Positions 1 through 10,423 of a stretch of DNA of 64,000 nt are shown here, piece by piece. The stretch is from Aquila chrysaetos chrysaetos. Lineage: Eukaryota > Chordata > Aves > Accipitriformes > Accipitridae. Each line of letters begins with the position of its first letter. The first letter of the stretch is position 1. The notes under the pieces are model-generated. The model saw nothing but the letters and a program-made list of their open reading frames with translations, did not search any database and was not told where the DNA came from. A program made the position numbers and the translations under genes. Location: the NCBI RefSeq assembly GCF_900496995.4, contig NC_044004.1, positions 310,001 to 374,000 of the forward strand, given 5' to 3'.

Positions 1-225
1 CCCACGTGCCTTTCCAGAGTTCACCTCCACGTCCCCTCTGCAGATGTCTGGGTGGAAGGTGGCAGAGCGTGAGCACAAATGCCACCGACACAAGACCCTT
101 CCAAGGGGGATGGGTCCAGGGCCCCCCCCCCCCCGGGTGGGCGCAGCCACGGTCTGGCCGGTTGTGACACCCCGCGCTGAGCCCGTCCCCTGGGCAGGCT
201 CAGGGGGCTGGAAATATGAGGGGGG

Positions 226-574
226 GGTGGATGGATGAATGGAGGGAGGGACAGACGGATGGACGGACGGAGGGATGGATGGAGGGGTGGACGCAGAGCT
301 GGATGGATGGATGGAAGGATGGAAAGAGGGGTGGATGGATGGAAAGATGGGTGGGTGGGTGGGTGGATGGATGAAGGGATGGGTGAGTGGATGGATGGAT
401 GGATGGAGGGATGGGTGGATGGATGGATGGAGGGATGGATGGAGGGATGGGTGGATGGATGGATGGGTGGATGGGTGGATGGAGGGATGGGTGGATGGAT
501 GGATGGGTGGATGGGTGGATGGAGGGATGGGTGGGTGAATGAATGGATGGACAGACAGACAGATGGATGGATGC
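226..574. repeat. GGAT-type minisatellite
   Basis: A degenerate tandem array of TGGATGGA, GGAGGGAT and GGGTGGAT units runs for about 350 bp and ends in GACA/GATG units. Read as protein it gives endless Asp-Gly-Trp-Met, which is why open frames appear across it; none looks like a real gene. The complementary array lies at 2813-3295 in the opposite orientation. Confidence 0.95.
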
Positions 575-2125
575 TATGGGAATGGGACAGATACAGAACC
601 TACCGCACAGACGGAACCTCTGGGATCGGAGAGGGGTTAGGGAGCCGGAGGAAGGCAGCCGGGCGCAGGGAAGGACAGGCGGACAGGGCCTGCTTCACCC
701 TCATGTCTGCGGCTCTGCTCTCCCAGAGCTCTCCCGGCCGGTGCCTCGTCCCACTGGTCCCAGTGCCGGTGGCACAGAGGTGGCCCTGCACCGTGCCAGA
801 CCCAACCGGGACGCACCGCAGCCCCGGCACCGCCGTGCCGGGATGGGGATGGGTTCAAGGAGTGGGTGCTCCCAGGTCACCCCGAATCCGGCCCCAAGGG
901 CTGCCCGATTGTGGGGCAGCGTCCAGCCCCTCTGCAGCCCCCCGAAGCTGGGCAGCCGCCGACCCCGTCCCACCATCACCCCAAGCCCCATTTCGCCGCT
1001 CACCGGCCTCTTCCTCCACGCAGGGTGTCCCCGGGACGGAGCCGGTGCCGGCTCCGGTCCCCGGCTCAGCACCGCACCCAGCCCACCCACTGCCGCAGCC
1101 CATTTTCCAACCCACGGCCAGCGGGACGGATCCGGACCCCCGAAATATATCTCAGCCACTCCAAGATCGGAGTCTCCACGCCGGCGCCGAGGGCGGCAGA
1201 GCAGAATAAACCCGTTCCCGGCCGCCATGGCGGGGCCTTCCTCCCACCTCTCCCTCCTCTGCCTCCCGAGATGGGTCCTGCACGGCAGCCGGCGACCCCC
1301 GGTACCCACGGGATGCTCGAGCTGACGAAGCGGGGCTCGGGCGAGAGCTAACGAAGCAGGGCTGAGCCCGAGCTAACGAAGCGGGGCTCAGCCTACGCGC
1401 CGACGTCCTCTCTCCGCCCCGGTGTCCTCGCTCGCCCTCCCCATGCCCGTCCGGCACCGACGGCGGCTTCGGGGCTGGAGCAGCCCCGGGATGCCCAGGG
1501 TCCGGTGGGATCGGGGGGGTCCTCTGGAGCATTCCCGGCTCCCGCATCCCATGCCTGGGGGGTCTGCGGAGGGGTGCGGCGGAGGCACCGAGGACATTTG
1601 CTGCCTGTTTGCCCGCAAATCCCAAATCGCCGTGTCTTACCCCGAGCCGGTGCGGGGCCCACGCGTCTCCCACGCGCCCGGGCTTCGGTCCGGCCGGTGC
1701 CACCTCTTGCCCTGGTCAGATCCGAGATGGAGAGAGCCACCGCCACTGGGTTGGGGACGGGCTTGGGGTCGGGGTCGGGAGGTGCTGAGGACCGCTGCCC
1801 TCCAGTCCCCATCCCCGAGCGGGGCATCGGGATGCAGTCGGGGCGCTGCCGGCATCACCCCACCTGCTCCGAGGGTGGCATCCAGCCCACGCGGGGACAT
1901 CGCTGTCCCATCCCACGGGCCTCGTGGGACACACGCCACGGCCCCACGGACTCACCCGCAGCTCCCGGCCCCTCGGCGGCCGCCACCGCCGGCTCCGCTC
2001 AAACTTTGCCACAAGTTGAGACAAAGGCAGCGGGTCCCGTCCCTGTCCCCTGTCCCCGCTGTCCCCAGACAGCCTGGTGCCACCAGGACTTAATGAGGGC
2101 ATGAGGGCGGTGGGCTCAGGGGCTG
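575..2125. other. GC-rich DNA without recognisable gene
   Basis: The stretch is C-rich and open in several frames on both strands only because stop codons are rare at this GC content. No frame shows a recognisable domain, and I saw no convincing set of splice sites. It could contain non-coding exons or UTR of the next gene upstream, but nothing in the sequence shows this. Confidence 0.6.
1319..1393. repeat. Short tandem repeat, about 26-bp unit
   Basis: Three imperfect copies of a unit of the form GAGCTAACGAAGCGGGGCTC lie head to tail. The first copy carries GCTGACG in place of GCTAACG. Confidence 0.7.
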
Positions 2126-2149
2126 CACACACACACACACACACACACA
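2126..2149. repeat. CA dinucleotide microsatellite
   Basis: Twelve uninterrupted CA units, followed by TACACTGCAGC. A normal vertebrate microsatellite and a plausible polymorphic marker. Confidence 0.97.
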
Positions 2150-2812
2150 TACACTGCAGCTTAACCCTTCCCCTGCCACTCCTCTCCACCCCATCTTTGG
2201 GGTAGCTGGGGACTTTTTGGGGGGCTCCCCTGTGCCCCCAGTGCTCCCTGCACCCCATGTTGGCCTTGGGGGGTCCTAGCCGCAGCCCCCCAGGGCTCCC
2301 CACCCTGTAAAATGCTTGGGAAGGATGCGGATGCCCCCGAGCGTCTTTGTCCCCTGAGCCATGCAGAGCAGGGTGGCCACAGTCCCCGTCCCACTGGGTC
2401 CATCTGCAGCACCCCATGGCCATGGGGCACTCGCCAGTGCCGGGAAGGAGGGTCCTTACTGGGGACGAGGCCCCCCCCCAGCCTCAGGTCTCACCCTGTG
2501 TCCCACAGTGCAGGGGAGACCCAGAAGGGCTGGAGCTGGCAGGCGGAGGGGGGACATGACCCCAGTCCTGGGCTGGCTGCTCCACTGGTGTCCCAGTCCC
2601 AGCACCCCGGGACCAGGGAAGCCCCAGCAGCAGCAGCGTCACTGGGCCACGCGTGGGATGGTCTGCTCTGTCCTGCCAGACTGGAACCAGCATCCTGCCC
2701 GTGATGGGCCCACCTCTCGCTGCCACCCAGTCTCTGTCCTGTCATCCCCATCTTGTGACACCCCCTGCCTCACCTGCTCCTGCCTGCCCCATCTTCCCCC
2801 ACCTCCTCTTTC
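2150..2812. other. GC-rich DNA without recognisable gene
   Basis: I see no gene, RNA or mobile element here. Long frames exist on both strands but have only proline, serine and glycine-rich low-complexity content. Confidence 0.5.
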
Positions 2813-3295
2813 CATTCTGATATGTCCGCCCATCCATCTGCTCAGCCATCCGCCTCTCCATCCTCTCCATCCACGCCATCACCCCCTCCATCCCTTTGCC
2901 CTTCTATCTTCTCCATCCATCCATCCATCCATCCTCTTCATCCATCTACACCTCTGCCTTCTCCATCCGCCCCTCCATCTTCTCCATCCTTCCAACTGCT
3001 CAGCCATCCAGCTCTCCATCCGCCCCTCCATCCTCTCCATCCATCTGCCTTTCCATCTTCTCCATCCTTCCATCCTTCCATCTATGTCCGTCCACCTGCC
3101 TGTCTTCTGCCTCCACCCACTCAGCCATCCACCCCGCTACCCTTTTTATCTCTCCACCCCTCCATCTTCTCCATCCATCCATCCATCCATCTGCCCATCC
3201 CTCTATCCCTCCATCTTCTCCATCCCTCCATCCATCCATCCGAGACCATCCATCCCCTCCATCCATCCACCACCGCCGCCATCCCCTCCCTCCAT
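2813..3295. repeat. ATCC-type minisatellite (CCATCCAT / CTCCATC)
   Basis: About 480 bp of degenerate CCATC, CTCCATC and TTCTCCATC units. It is the reverse complement in type of the array at 226-574, so the two form a widely spaced imperfect inverted pair. Translations rich in Pro-Ser-Ile-His across it are low-complexity shadows. Confidence 0.93.
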
Positions 3296-3899
3296 CGCCC
3301 CCCCCCCACGTCAGCCCGCGGCGCGGGGGCAGCGGCGGGGCGCAGCGGCTGTCACCCGCTGTCACCCACAGAAGGGGCCGCGGTGCCCGAGGAGGGGCTC
3401 AGCTGCGCCCGTGCCCCCCGTCTGCCACTCGGCCGGGCCTCGGCTGATGGGAGCTGACAGCCGCTCCCGCGCTCGTTAGCCATGCTCTAACGAGGGGAAA
3501 GGGGGTCTCCGCTCATGGGGAGGGGGACCCCAGCCCCTGCCCCTGTCCTGTCGTGTGTGTCCCCCCCACGGGGGAATTGGGCTTTGGGGACAGAGGAGGA
3601 CCTCGGTGACGTGGTGGCTTCTGGCCCACGGACATGTCCCCCAGCTTCAACCCCGCTGCCGGGACCCGGAGGACGGAGATGGCTGGAGGGGGGGGCTTGA
3701 GTGGGGGACCCCCTTTTTGCTCGGATGCAAGATCGCAGGGGGTGCCAGGGCGTGGGGCAGCGTCCCGGGTGGGTGCATAGGCAGGGCTGTGTCTCGGGTG
3801 GGTGCACGCGTGGGGCTGTGTCCCGCGTGATCCCGCACCCCTGCACGTGTATGACGCCCGGGAACGATCCCTCGCCCCCCCGAACCCATCCCACAGGGC
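3296..3899. other. GC-rich spacer upstream of NAGK
   Basis: GC-rich DNA between the minisatellite and the NAGK promoter island. Several short imperfect repeats of GGGTGGGTGCA type occur near 3765-3815. No coding exon is recognisable. Confidence 0.5.
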
Positions 3900-4170
3900 T
3901 CCACGGGGCTACGGGGCGGGGGGGGGGAGGAAAAGCCGGTGTCGGAGGGGCGGCACAGGGACCCGGGGCGGGCGGAGGGGCGGGGCAAGGACCCAGGGAG
4001 GCGGGGCGAGGCGGAGCGGGGCGGAGGCGGGAGCGGGGAGCGGGGCGGAGCCGCAGGCGGGGCGTGCCCCGGGGGAGGGCGTGGCCAAGGAGCCGGGGAG
4101 GGCGGGGCGTGTCCCAGCGGAGATGGCGTCGCTCTTCGGCGGCGTGGAGGGGTGAGGGGTCGCGCCGCGG
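3900..4170 (+). promoter_or_regulatory. NAGK CpG-island promoter
   Basis: This block is dense in CpG and in GGGGCGGGGC/GGGGCGGAG boxes of the Sp1/KLF type, for example through 3960-4110, and no TATA box is evident. It ends at the NAGK start codon (4123) and first donor site (4152). This is typical of a housekeeping promoter. The exact transcription start cannot be read from sequence. Confidence 0.75.
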
Positions 4171-6913
4171 GTGGGGTGGGGGGGTCCCCGCGGGGCTCTG
4201 CATCCCCCCCCGTACCCTGATCCCTCCGGGTACCCTGGGCTGAAGCCGGACACCCCCTTACCGACCCCTACTGCCCCCCCCCCCGGCTACCCCCAGCCTC
4301 GGGGGGCGGACAGGAGGGGTCGGGGGGGGGTGCAGGAGCCCCCCCCCCAGCGACCCCCATCCTGGTGTGACCCCCCCCCCCAAGGCCCCACATTCTGGTC
4401 GCCCCCCCCCCAGTACCCCCAAGGGCTGGTTTAGGGGGCTGCAGGGGGTCCCTGGGGAGATGCAGAGCCGGGGTGCGAGGGGTCCCCCCTCCCCCACTGG
4501 GGATTGGGGATGGGGGGCGGGGGGGCATGGGGTAGTGCTGGCAGCCGGCCCCCCCCTATTCTCTCCGCAGCGGGGGCACCCACTCCAGGGTGGTGGTGGT
4601 CTCCGGAGATGGCCGGATCCTGGCCGAGACAGAGGGACCCTGTACGAACCACTGGGTGAGCCGGGGGACACCCCCCTACCCAGCCTGGGCCGGGGGGGGG
4701 GGACACCCTGGTTGTCCCCAAGCTGCTGGGGTGCTTGGGTGGGACGAAGCCACCGGAGAAGGTGCTGGGGTGTTGCTGGCAGCAGAGCTATTGGCTGCAC
4801 GGGACCCCCCAGGGATGGAGCCTGGCGTGGGGGGGGGTGTATGGGGGGGCTTTAGCGTGTCCCTGTCCCCCCCCCCCCCATCTCGGCTCTCAGCTCGTCG
4901 GCTCCGAGAAGTGCCTGGAGAGGATCGAGCGGATGGTCAGCGAGGCCAAAAGCAAAGCCGGGGCCGACCCCCATGTCCCCCTCCGCTCGCTGGTGAGTCC
5001 CCCCCCCCTCCACTGTGCTCCCCTGGGACCAGCATCCTCCCCAAGGATGCTCGGGCTCCGTGTCCCGTGTCCCGTCCCCCCCCCCAGGGGTGACGGGGAC
5101 CCTCCGGTGTGGGACAGGGGCTGTCCCTGAGCGGGGGTGACCAGAAAGACGCCATCGGCAAACTGACGGAGGAGCTACGCCGGCGCTTCCCCCACCTGAG
5201 CCAGAGTTACTACATCACCAACGACGCCGTCGGGGCCATGGCCACCGCCACCGACCACGGTAGGGGACAGCTTGCCCCCCCCCACCCCGGGGGGGGGTTG
5301 ACGGTGAGGGGGACGTGCCGGTGCTGGGGAGGGGGCAACCGCACCGTCCCCTCTTTTCCGCCGGCTCTGACCCTGCAAGGCGGCATCGTCCTGATCTCGG
5401 GTACCGGCTCCAACTGCAAACTCATCAACCCCGACGGGTCGGAGACGGGCTGCGGCGGCTGGGGACACATGATGGGTGACGAAGGCTCAGGTGAGGCCGG
5501 TGAGTGGGGGGGGGTGGTGGTGGGGGGGGGGGGGGGCTCAGCCGGATCCTCGCTCCCTCCCTCCGCAGCGTACTGGATCGCCCATCAAGCCGTGAAGATG
5601 GTGTTCGACTGCATGGACAACCTGGAGGTGCCGCCCCACGACGTCGGCTACGTCAAGCAGGCCATGTTCGACTACTTCCAGGTGCTGCTGCTGTTGGGGG
5701 GTCCCGGGGAGGGGTTGGGGGGGGGCTCTGGGCTGTGTGCCAGGGTCTGGGGGGGGGAGACGGGACTCTGGGCTGCACCCCATGATGGTGGGGTCTGGGG
5801 GATGCTCCAGGCTGCGTGCCGGGGCGGTGGGTGTCTGGGCGGGGGGGGGATCCCTTGGGCTGGCAGCCAGGACACAGGGCTCACTGGGGGGTTTCCCCCC
5901 CGCGCCCCCCCCCGGCATTACAGATATCCGACAGGATGGGCCTCCTGACGCATCTCTACCGCACCTTCGAGAAGTCCAAGTTTGCGGGGTTTTGCCAGAA
6001 GCTGGCGGAGGGTAGGGAAGCCCCTTCCCCGGGGGGGCACGGGTCGTATGGAGGGGGGGGGGGGGGCGGCCGGGCCCCGGGGCAGCCCATCCTTGGGGCG
6101 ATCGGGGTGACCCGTCCCTGCCACCCTCGGTCCCCCTGTCACCGCTTTGCCGTCCCTCCCCGTGACGGCTGCCCGGACCCGGTCTCTGCCCCCGGCGCAC
6201 CCTTCGCCCCGAGCATCCTCTGGCCTCGTGGAGGGGGGGACGTGCCGCCCCCCCCACGCAGCCCAGCCTGGCTTGTGGGAGCCGGGTGCGAGCCCCGGTG
6301 GGTGCAGGGGTGCAGGTCGGGGGTCCCAGGTCCCCGTCCCACTCCCCCCTGACCCCCGTCCCCAGGTGCCCAGGCTGGGGACCCGCTCTGCTGCCACATC
6401 TTCAACAAGGCAGGCGAAGTCCTGGCCCGCCACGTCGTCGCCGTGCTGCCCAAAATCGACAGGGTGAGAGCCAACGGGGATGGGGAGGGGGGTGCGTGGC
6501 GGGGGGGTGGTTCCCGGTGCCGGGTCTCACCCGCTGACCCTCTTCCCCCTGCAGAGCCTGTTCCTGGGGGAGCTGGGGCTGCCCATCGTCTGCGTGGGCT
6601 CCGTCTGGAATAGCTGGGAGAGGATGCAGGCGGGTGAGCGGAGGGATGGGGGCTGCTGGGAGTGGGGGGGGTCCCTGCGGTCCCCTGTAATCCCAACCCT
6701 CTGTGTGTCCCCCCCCCCCGCCAGGGTTCATCCGTGTGCTGGCACAGGCGCGGGAGGAGACCCCCGGCCACGTCTTCTCCCGGTTCAGCCTCCTGAAGCT
6801 GAAGCGCTCCTCGGCGCTGGGGGGGGGCCCGCTTGGGTGCCAGGAATATCGGCCAGGCTCTGCCCTTGGACTACGCCGGCAACGTGGATGTCTTCTACAC
6901 CCACGTCTTCTAG
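4123..6913 (+). CDS. NAGK: N-acetyl-D-glucosamine kinase, 10 coding exons
   Basis: NAGK phosphorylates GlcNAc to GlcNAc-6-phosphate with ATP in amino-sugar salvage in the cytosol; the mammalian enzyme also acts on ManNAc. Exons are 4123-4151, 4571-4655, 4894-4992, 5118-5259, 5380-5490, 5569-5681, 5924-6011, 6366-6463, 6555-6633 and 6725-6913, all with GT/AG borders and matching phases. The spliced product would be 343 residues after allowing for one extra base; the human protein has 344. Visible hallmarks of the sugar-kinase/ASKHA fold are GGVEGGGT (6-13), SGGDQ (76-80), the catalytic aspartate in TNDA (Asp107), SGTGSNC (125-131) and [13 protein letters not shown] (from Cys143). A run of nine G at 6819-6827 shifts the frame after residue 315. 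The family-like C-terminus, ending DVFYTHVF, lies in the +1 frame and stops at 6911-6913. The shift looks like a homopolymer length error, or else a recent lesion. Introns are only 75-420 bp. Confidence 0.97.
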
Positions 6914-7026
6914 CCGTGGCCCCCCCCCCGGCTCCTGCCCCACAGCTCCCCCATATTCCCGGGGAGGGAGGGACCCTCCACACGGGGCAGCAGGGGGATT
7001 TGGACAAATGAGTTTTGTAATTTGGC

Positions 7027-7032
7027 AATAAA
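7027..7032 (+). terminator. NAGK: NAGK polyadenylation signal
   Basis: A canonical AATAAA lies about 114 bp after the NAGK stop codon, in the sequence GGCAATAAAATGG. It gives a short 3' UTR of roughly 130 nt. This is a polyadenylation signal and not a bacterial-type terminator. Confidence 0.88.
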
Positions 7033-7049
7033 ATGGTTTCACTGCCCAA

Positions 7050-8305
7050 AGGGAAATGGGCGTGATGGGGCAGCGTGGGGCTGGGAGCGTGGCTCGGCGG
7101 CCACGAGGAGAGGAACCGACCTTGGTGCAGGGGTTGGGGGGGGGTGTGCTCCAAGCTGTGGTGGGGACGTTGGAAAATGAAGAAAAACGGACCTTGAAGG
7201 TTCCTGTTTCGGTGCCCAAGGACGGGCTGCAGCAGCCGTGGGTCTGGGGACGGGGTGCTGCCCACGCCTGCCCGGAGGCTGAGCAGGGAGGGGGTCTGGT
7301 GCTCGGGGGGGCAGCTGGATCCGAGCGGAACAGGAGGGAGCGATGCCGACATTGGGCGAGCAGGGGGAAGGACTCGGTGCTAACGGCGAGCAGCAGCCCC
7401 GGCGAAGGGGAAGGCTGGGGCTGGTGTGCCTGTGTGAGTTCAAGCAGCTTTCTTGGGGCTGGTCTTCATTTAAAAAGGAAAAAAAATTAAAAAAGGAAGA
7501 AAGCTCTTTTTGCTTGTTTTTGTTTTAAATCGGCGGCAAGGGGCTATGCCTGACCTAAAGCACAAACCCCAAAGCTGCCTCTTCCTTCCAGGAACATGCT
7601 GGGATGGGCATGGAGCTCGCATCCCGAGTGGGGCTGATCCTGCAGGCTCACCCTGCCACGGCAGGCTGCTCCGTGCCCAGCTCCACCAGCACAGTGTCCC
7701 AGCAAGGCTCCTCCGCATGCCAACGTCCTCATCCAGCAGCAGGATGAAGCCGTGGGCCCGGGCACCGTGATTTGCAAATACCCTGTGTCCAGCTGGGGGG
7801 AAGAAGCAGCAGAAGAGGCAGTGGCCTCGATGCTGGGAATCATCTCCCTGGCTTTCAAATTTTTTTTTTTTTTTTTAATTTCATTTTCTCAGTGCCAAGG
7901 TCCCGACCAGGCATAAACCAGAGCCGTTTCCTGCTCCAGGCATTGCAGGCTCTGCCCGGCCAGCTCCACGGAGCCCCAGCCTCCGGCAGAGGATGCTGGA
8001 AGCCAGCACTCCCACAGCCGGGAATCCTCCAGGAGCTTCAAGCTGCCTCTGAACTTGATCAAAGCAAAGCAAATCAGGGGCACACGCTCAAACCCAGCTC
8101 CAGCAGAGCCATCTAACGCTCGAGTGGTGAATGTATTTACCACTGCTGTAGTTACCGGGCTGGTCGTGGCCAAGAGCAAGCCTCACGTGCAGGGGTCTTT
8201 GCCTGCCTGGCTGGCGCGGCATGGAGCCTCCTGCCAGGAGCAAGATGTTGGATGGAGCTAGTGTTGAACGGAGACCTTACCCCTTCTCCAGACAGGACTT
8301 CTGCA
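7050..8305. other. Intergenic spacer between convergent NAGK and PAIP2B
   Basis: About 1.25 kb separate the two 3' ends. The spacer holds A-rich purine tracts (around 7471-7505) and a 17-base T run (about 7860-7876). I see no coding exon here. In the human order that I recall, MCEE and MPHOSPH10 would lie in this interval, and neither is visible. Confidence 0.7.
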
Positions 8306-8325
8306 GCGCTCAGTTCCAAAAAAAG

Positions 8326-8331
8326 TTTATT
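8326..8331 (-). terminator. PAIP2B: Candidate PAIP2B polyadenylation signal
   Basis: TTTATT on the + strand is AATAAA on the minus strand, about 2.0 kb past the PAIP2B stop codon. Human PAIP2B also has a multi-kilobase 3' UTR. Other signals further along cannot be excluded, so the exact mRNA end is uncertain. Confidence 0.5.
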
Positions 8332-10366
8332 TTTAATAATGCATTGTCTGAAATTTACAGCGTGTCAGAGGGTGGGGTTTGGTGGTTGGTTTGTTTGGTT
8401 TTTTTTTTTTGGTAAGAAATCAAATAGAAACCAGAGAAAGGGTGGGGGGAAAACTGCGCTACGGCTACAAAAGAAATTTGCCCAGCGTACAGCTGCCCTT
8501 CCCCGTGTCCCGGATCATGTCCTGCAAAGCCCTGGGCACAGCCCGAGCTCCGGCCCCGGAGCAGAGGGACCCTCCGGCAGCTGGAGGCAACCGCGCAGGG
8601 GCTGAAGGCACAGGCTGTACCGGGAAACAGGAGAACTCAACCCAAACCAACCCATACCTCTGGGCAGCAATGTGTAAGATGGGCACCTATTTAGACGGGC
8701 ACCTTCAACAGGCTGCCGGCTCCAGCTGCGGTAGTGTCAGGGTTTAGTGCTGGTTTTAAAACCGGCAGCCAGAGACGGGAGATCTGTTGAGTTACGGAGC
8801 GGACTGTACAGAGAGCAGCTGAGTTAAATCAGCTCAAACCTCCGCTCGCCGTTAGTGTTTGTGGTCCAATAACCCCGGGCCCTCCTGCTGAGCTGCGGCC
8901 GCCGGCTTTGCTGTGCCGAGCTAATGGAGACAGAGCAAGCCCTCAGCTATTGAGTGGCCATTAGCTTCCATCTCTGCAAACCCCGCAGGGATCTGTAATC
9001 CCCCTCCATTAACTACTCCGTTTAAGTAAAGGGACTACTGGAAGCAACTGCACCCGGGAGGTAAGATTTACACGGATGAGCAAAAGCTCCCGTCCACGTT
9101 AGTAGAGCCAGTAACTATTTTAATCGTTAGGCTATGCACCTCACCGAGAAGCTCCTGCTTTCTCTGGATACAGATTTCTGACCCTGGCTCTCCAAAGGAG
9201 CCCACTAAGTACAGGATTTAAAATACCAGAAGCGCCCAGGGCCGTGGTTTAGGGAGCTGAAGCCCAGCCAGCTCCTGGCGATGGCGAAGGAGGTCCCCAA
9301 GAGCAAGTTCACCCGACGGAGGCACGGATCCTGCTCACCAACAGCCGCTCCGGCAGCTTTGCCTTGAATGCCACCCGCCACCAAAGCCTCGGCAAAGGGG
9401 ACCGCAAGGACCAGCACAAAGACGCTGCCCATCACCCTCTCTATCTACACCCGTGGGTGCTCCTTGGGGCTCAGACTCATCCTGACAGAGGATCCTTCTC
9501 CCAGGGAGGCTGCTTGACACCAACTCCTCACTGCTCCACTCTGCCACATGCCTGAGAATGGTCTCTATTCAGTTTTTCTTGGATTTATTTTGATGAGAAA
9601 TAAAGGTACGGATGCTTCAGAGTCGCAGCCTGTAGTGCTGGATAAGCTCAAGAGTTGGGGGGAAAAATTCTTTAAGGAGAAGACGTGTTTTGTAGGAGCA
9701 GCCCTTCCCTTGGGATGGACAGCTGGGTGATGCCTGACGGGTCTGGTCTCCCCTAAGAGCTCCCTCAACTGATTAAGCAGGCAGGACTCTTACCTACCAG
9801 CAGAGAAGCATATGAGTGAGTGTTCAGCACCTATTGGAGAGCTGGGGCAGGCTGCTGCTTAGAGGAATTTAGGGTTTACAGTCTTGTTACACTTCGCTTC
9901 TCCTTTAGTGAAAGAAATCCTGTTTAACGGAAACAGGGAAAGCCAGCGCAGCTCCTGGCCCAGGCTCGCTGCATCCCAGGGCGGGAGCAGGCAGGCAGGG
10001 GGTTCCCTACAAATTCTACTTAAACAAGAAAACATGACTTTTCCACTAGCAGGTTTGAAGCACGCATCAAAATGGGCCTCTGAAGCAGGGGGAGTGCTGG
10101 ACTCCAGGACAGACCTAAGGACCGCAAGTCCTAAAAAGCAAAAACTGCCAAAAAAGGGTGATAGACGATACAAAGGAAAAATTAAAAAAAAAAGGGGGGG
10201 GGGGGGAGAAAAAAAAAGGTACTTGAAGCGTAGAGCAAGATTTCGCCACGTTGCAGCAACTCCACTACGGCGCAGAGTCCAGCCGGGGGCTGATCCCCTC
10301 CCTCCTTCCCCCCCGCCACCTTCCCCCGGAGCAGGGACACAGTCTTTCCAAAGCCTGCCTTGACGG
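8332..10366 (-). other. PAIP2B: Probable PAIP2B 3' untranslated region
   Basis: This is continuous sequence downstream of the PAIP2B stop on the minus strand, with no other recognisable gene. It includes a purine tract (10181-10219) of A-run, 13-G run and A-run. The 3' UTR assignment is an inference from position and from the candidate AATAAA at 8326-8331. Confidence 0.55.
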
Positions 10367-10423
10367 TCAGTACTTCACGCCGGGCACAAACTCCTTGGCA
10401 TCTGGATTCAAGTTGCTTTTGCT
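10367..10423 (-). CDS. PAIP2B: PAIP2B last coding exon (PAM2 motif)
   Basis: The acceptor reads CTTCCAG just before 10423. The exon encodes 18 residues ending PGVKY and then TGA. It is too short to stand out as an open frame and was found by reading the reverse strand for the conserved PABP-binding peptide. Confidence 0.95.
   Translation of the reverse strand, partial: SKSNLNPDAKEFVPGVKY

Noticed and set aside
226-574. CRISPR-like direct repeats
   Set aside because: The units are 4-8 bp, degenerate and without unique spacers, in a vertebrate genome; this is an ordinary minisatellite.
235-1209. Long + strand open frame rich in Asp-Gly-Trp-Met
   Set aside because: It is the translation of the GGAT minisatellite joined to GC-rich DNA; every frame of such a repeat stays open. 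There is no domain and no splice logic.
2361-3479. Long + strand open frame rich in Pro, Ser, Ile and His
   Set aside because: It is the translation of the CCATC minisatellite; several frames are open at once, as expected for a repeat without stop codons.
6703-7011. Frame continuing past the NAGK G run to 7011
   Set aside because: The residues after the run resemble no kinase C-terminus, while the +1 frame gives the conserved end. The longer frame is probably an artefact of the extra G.
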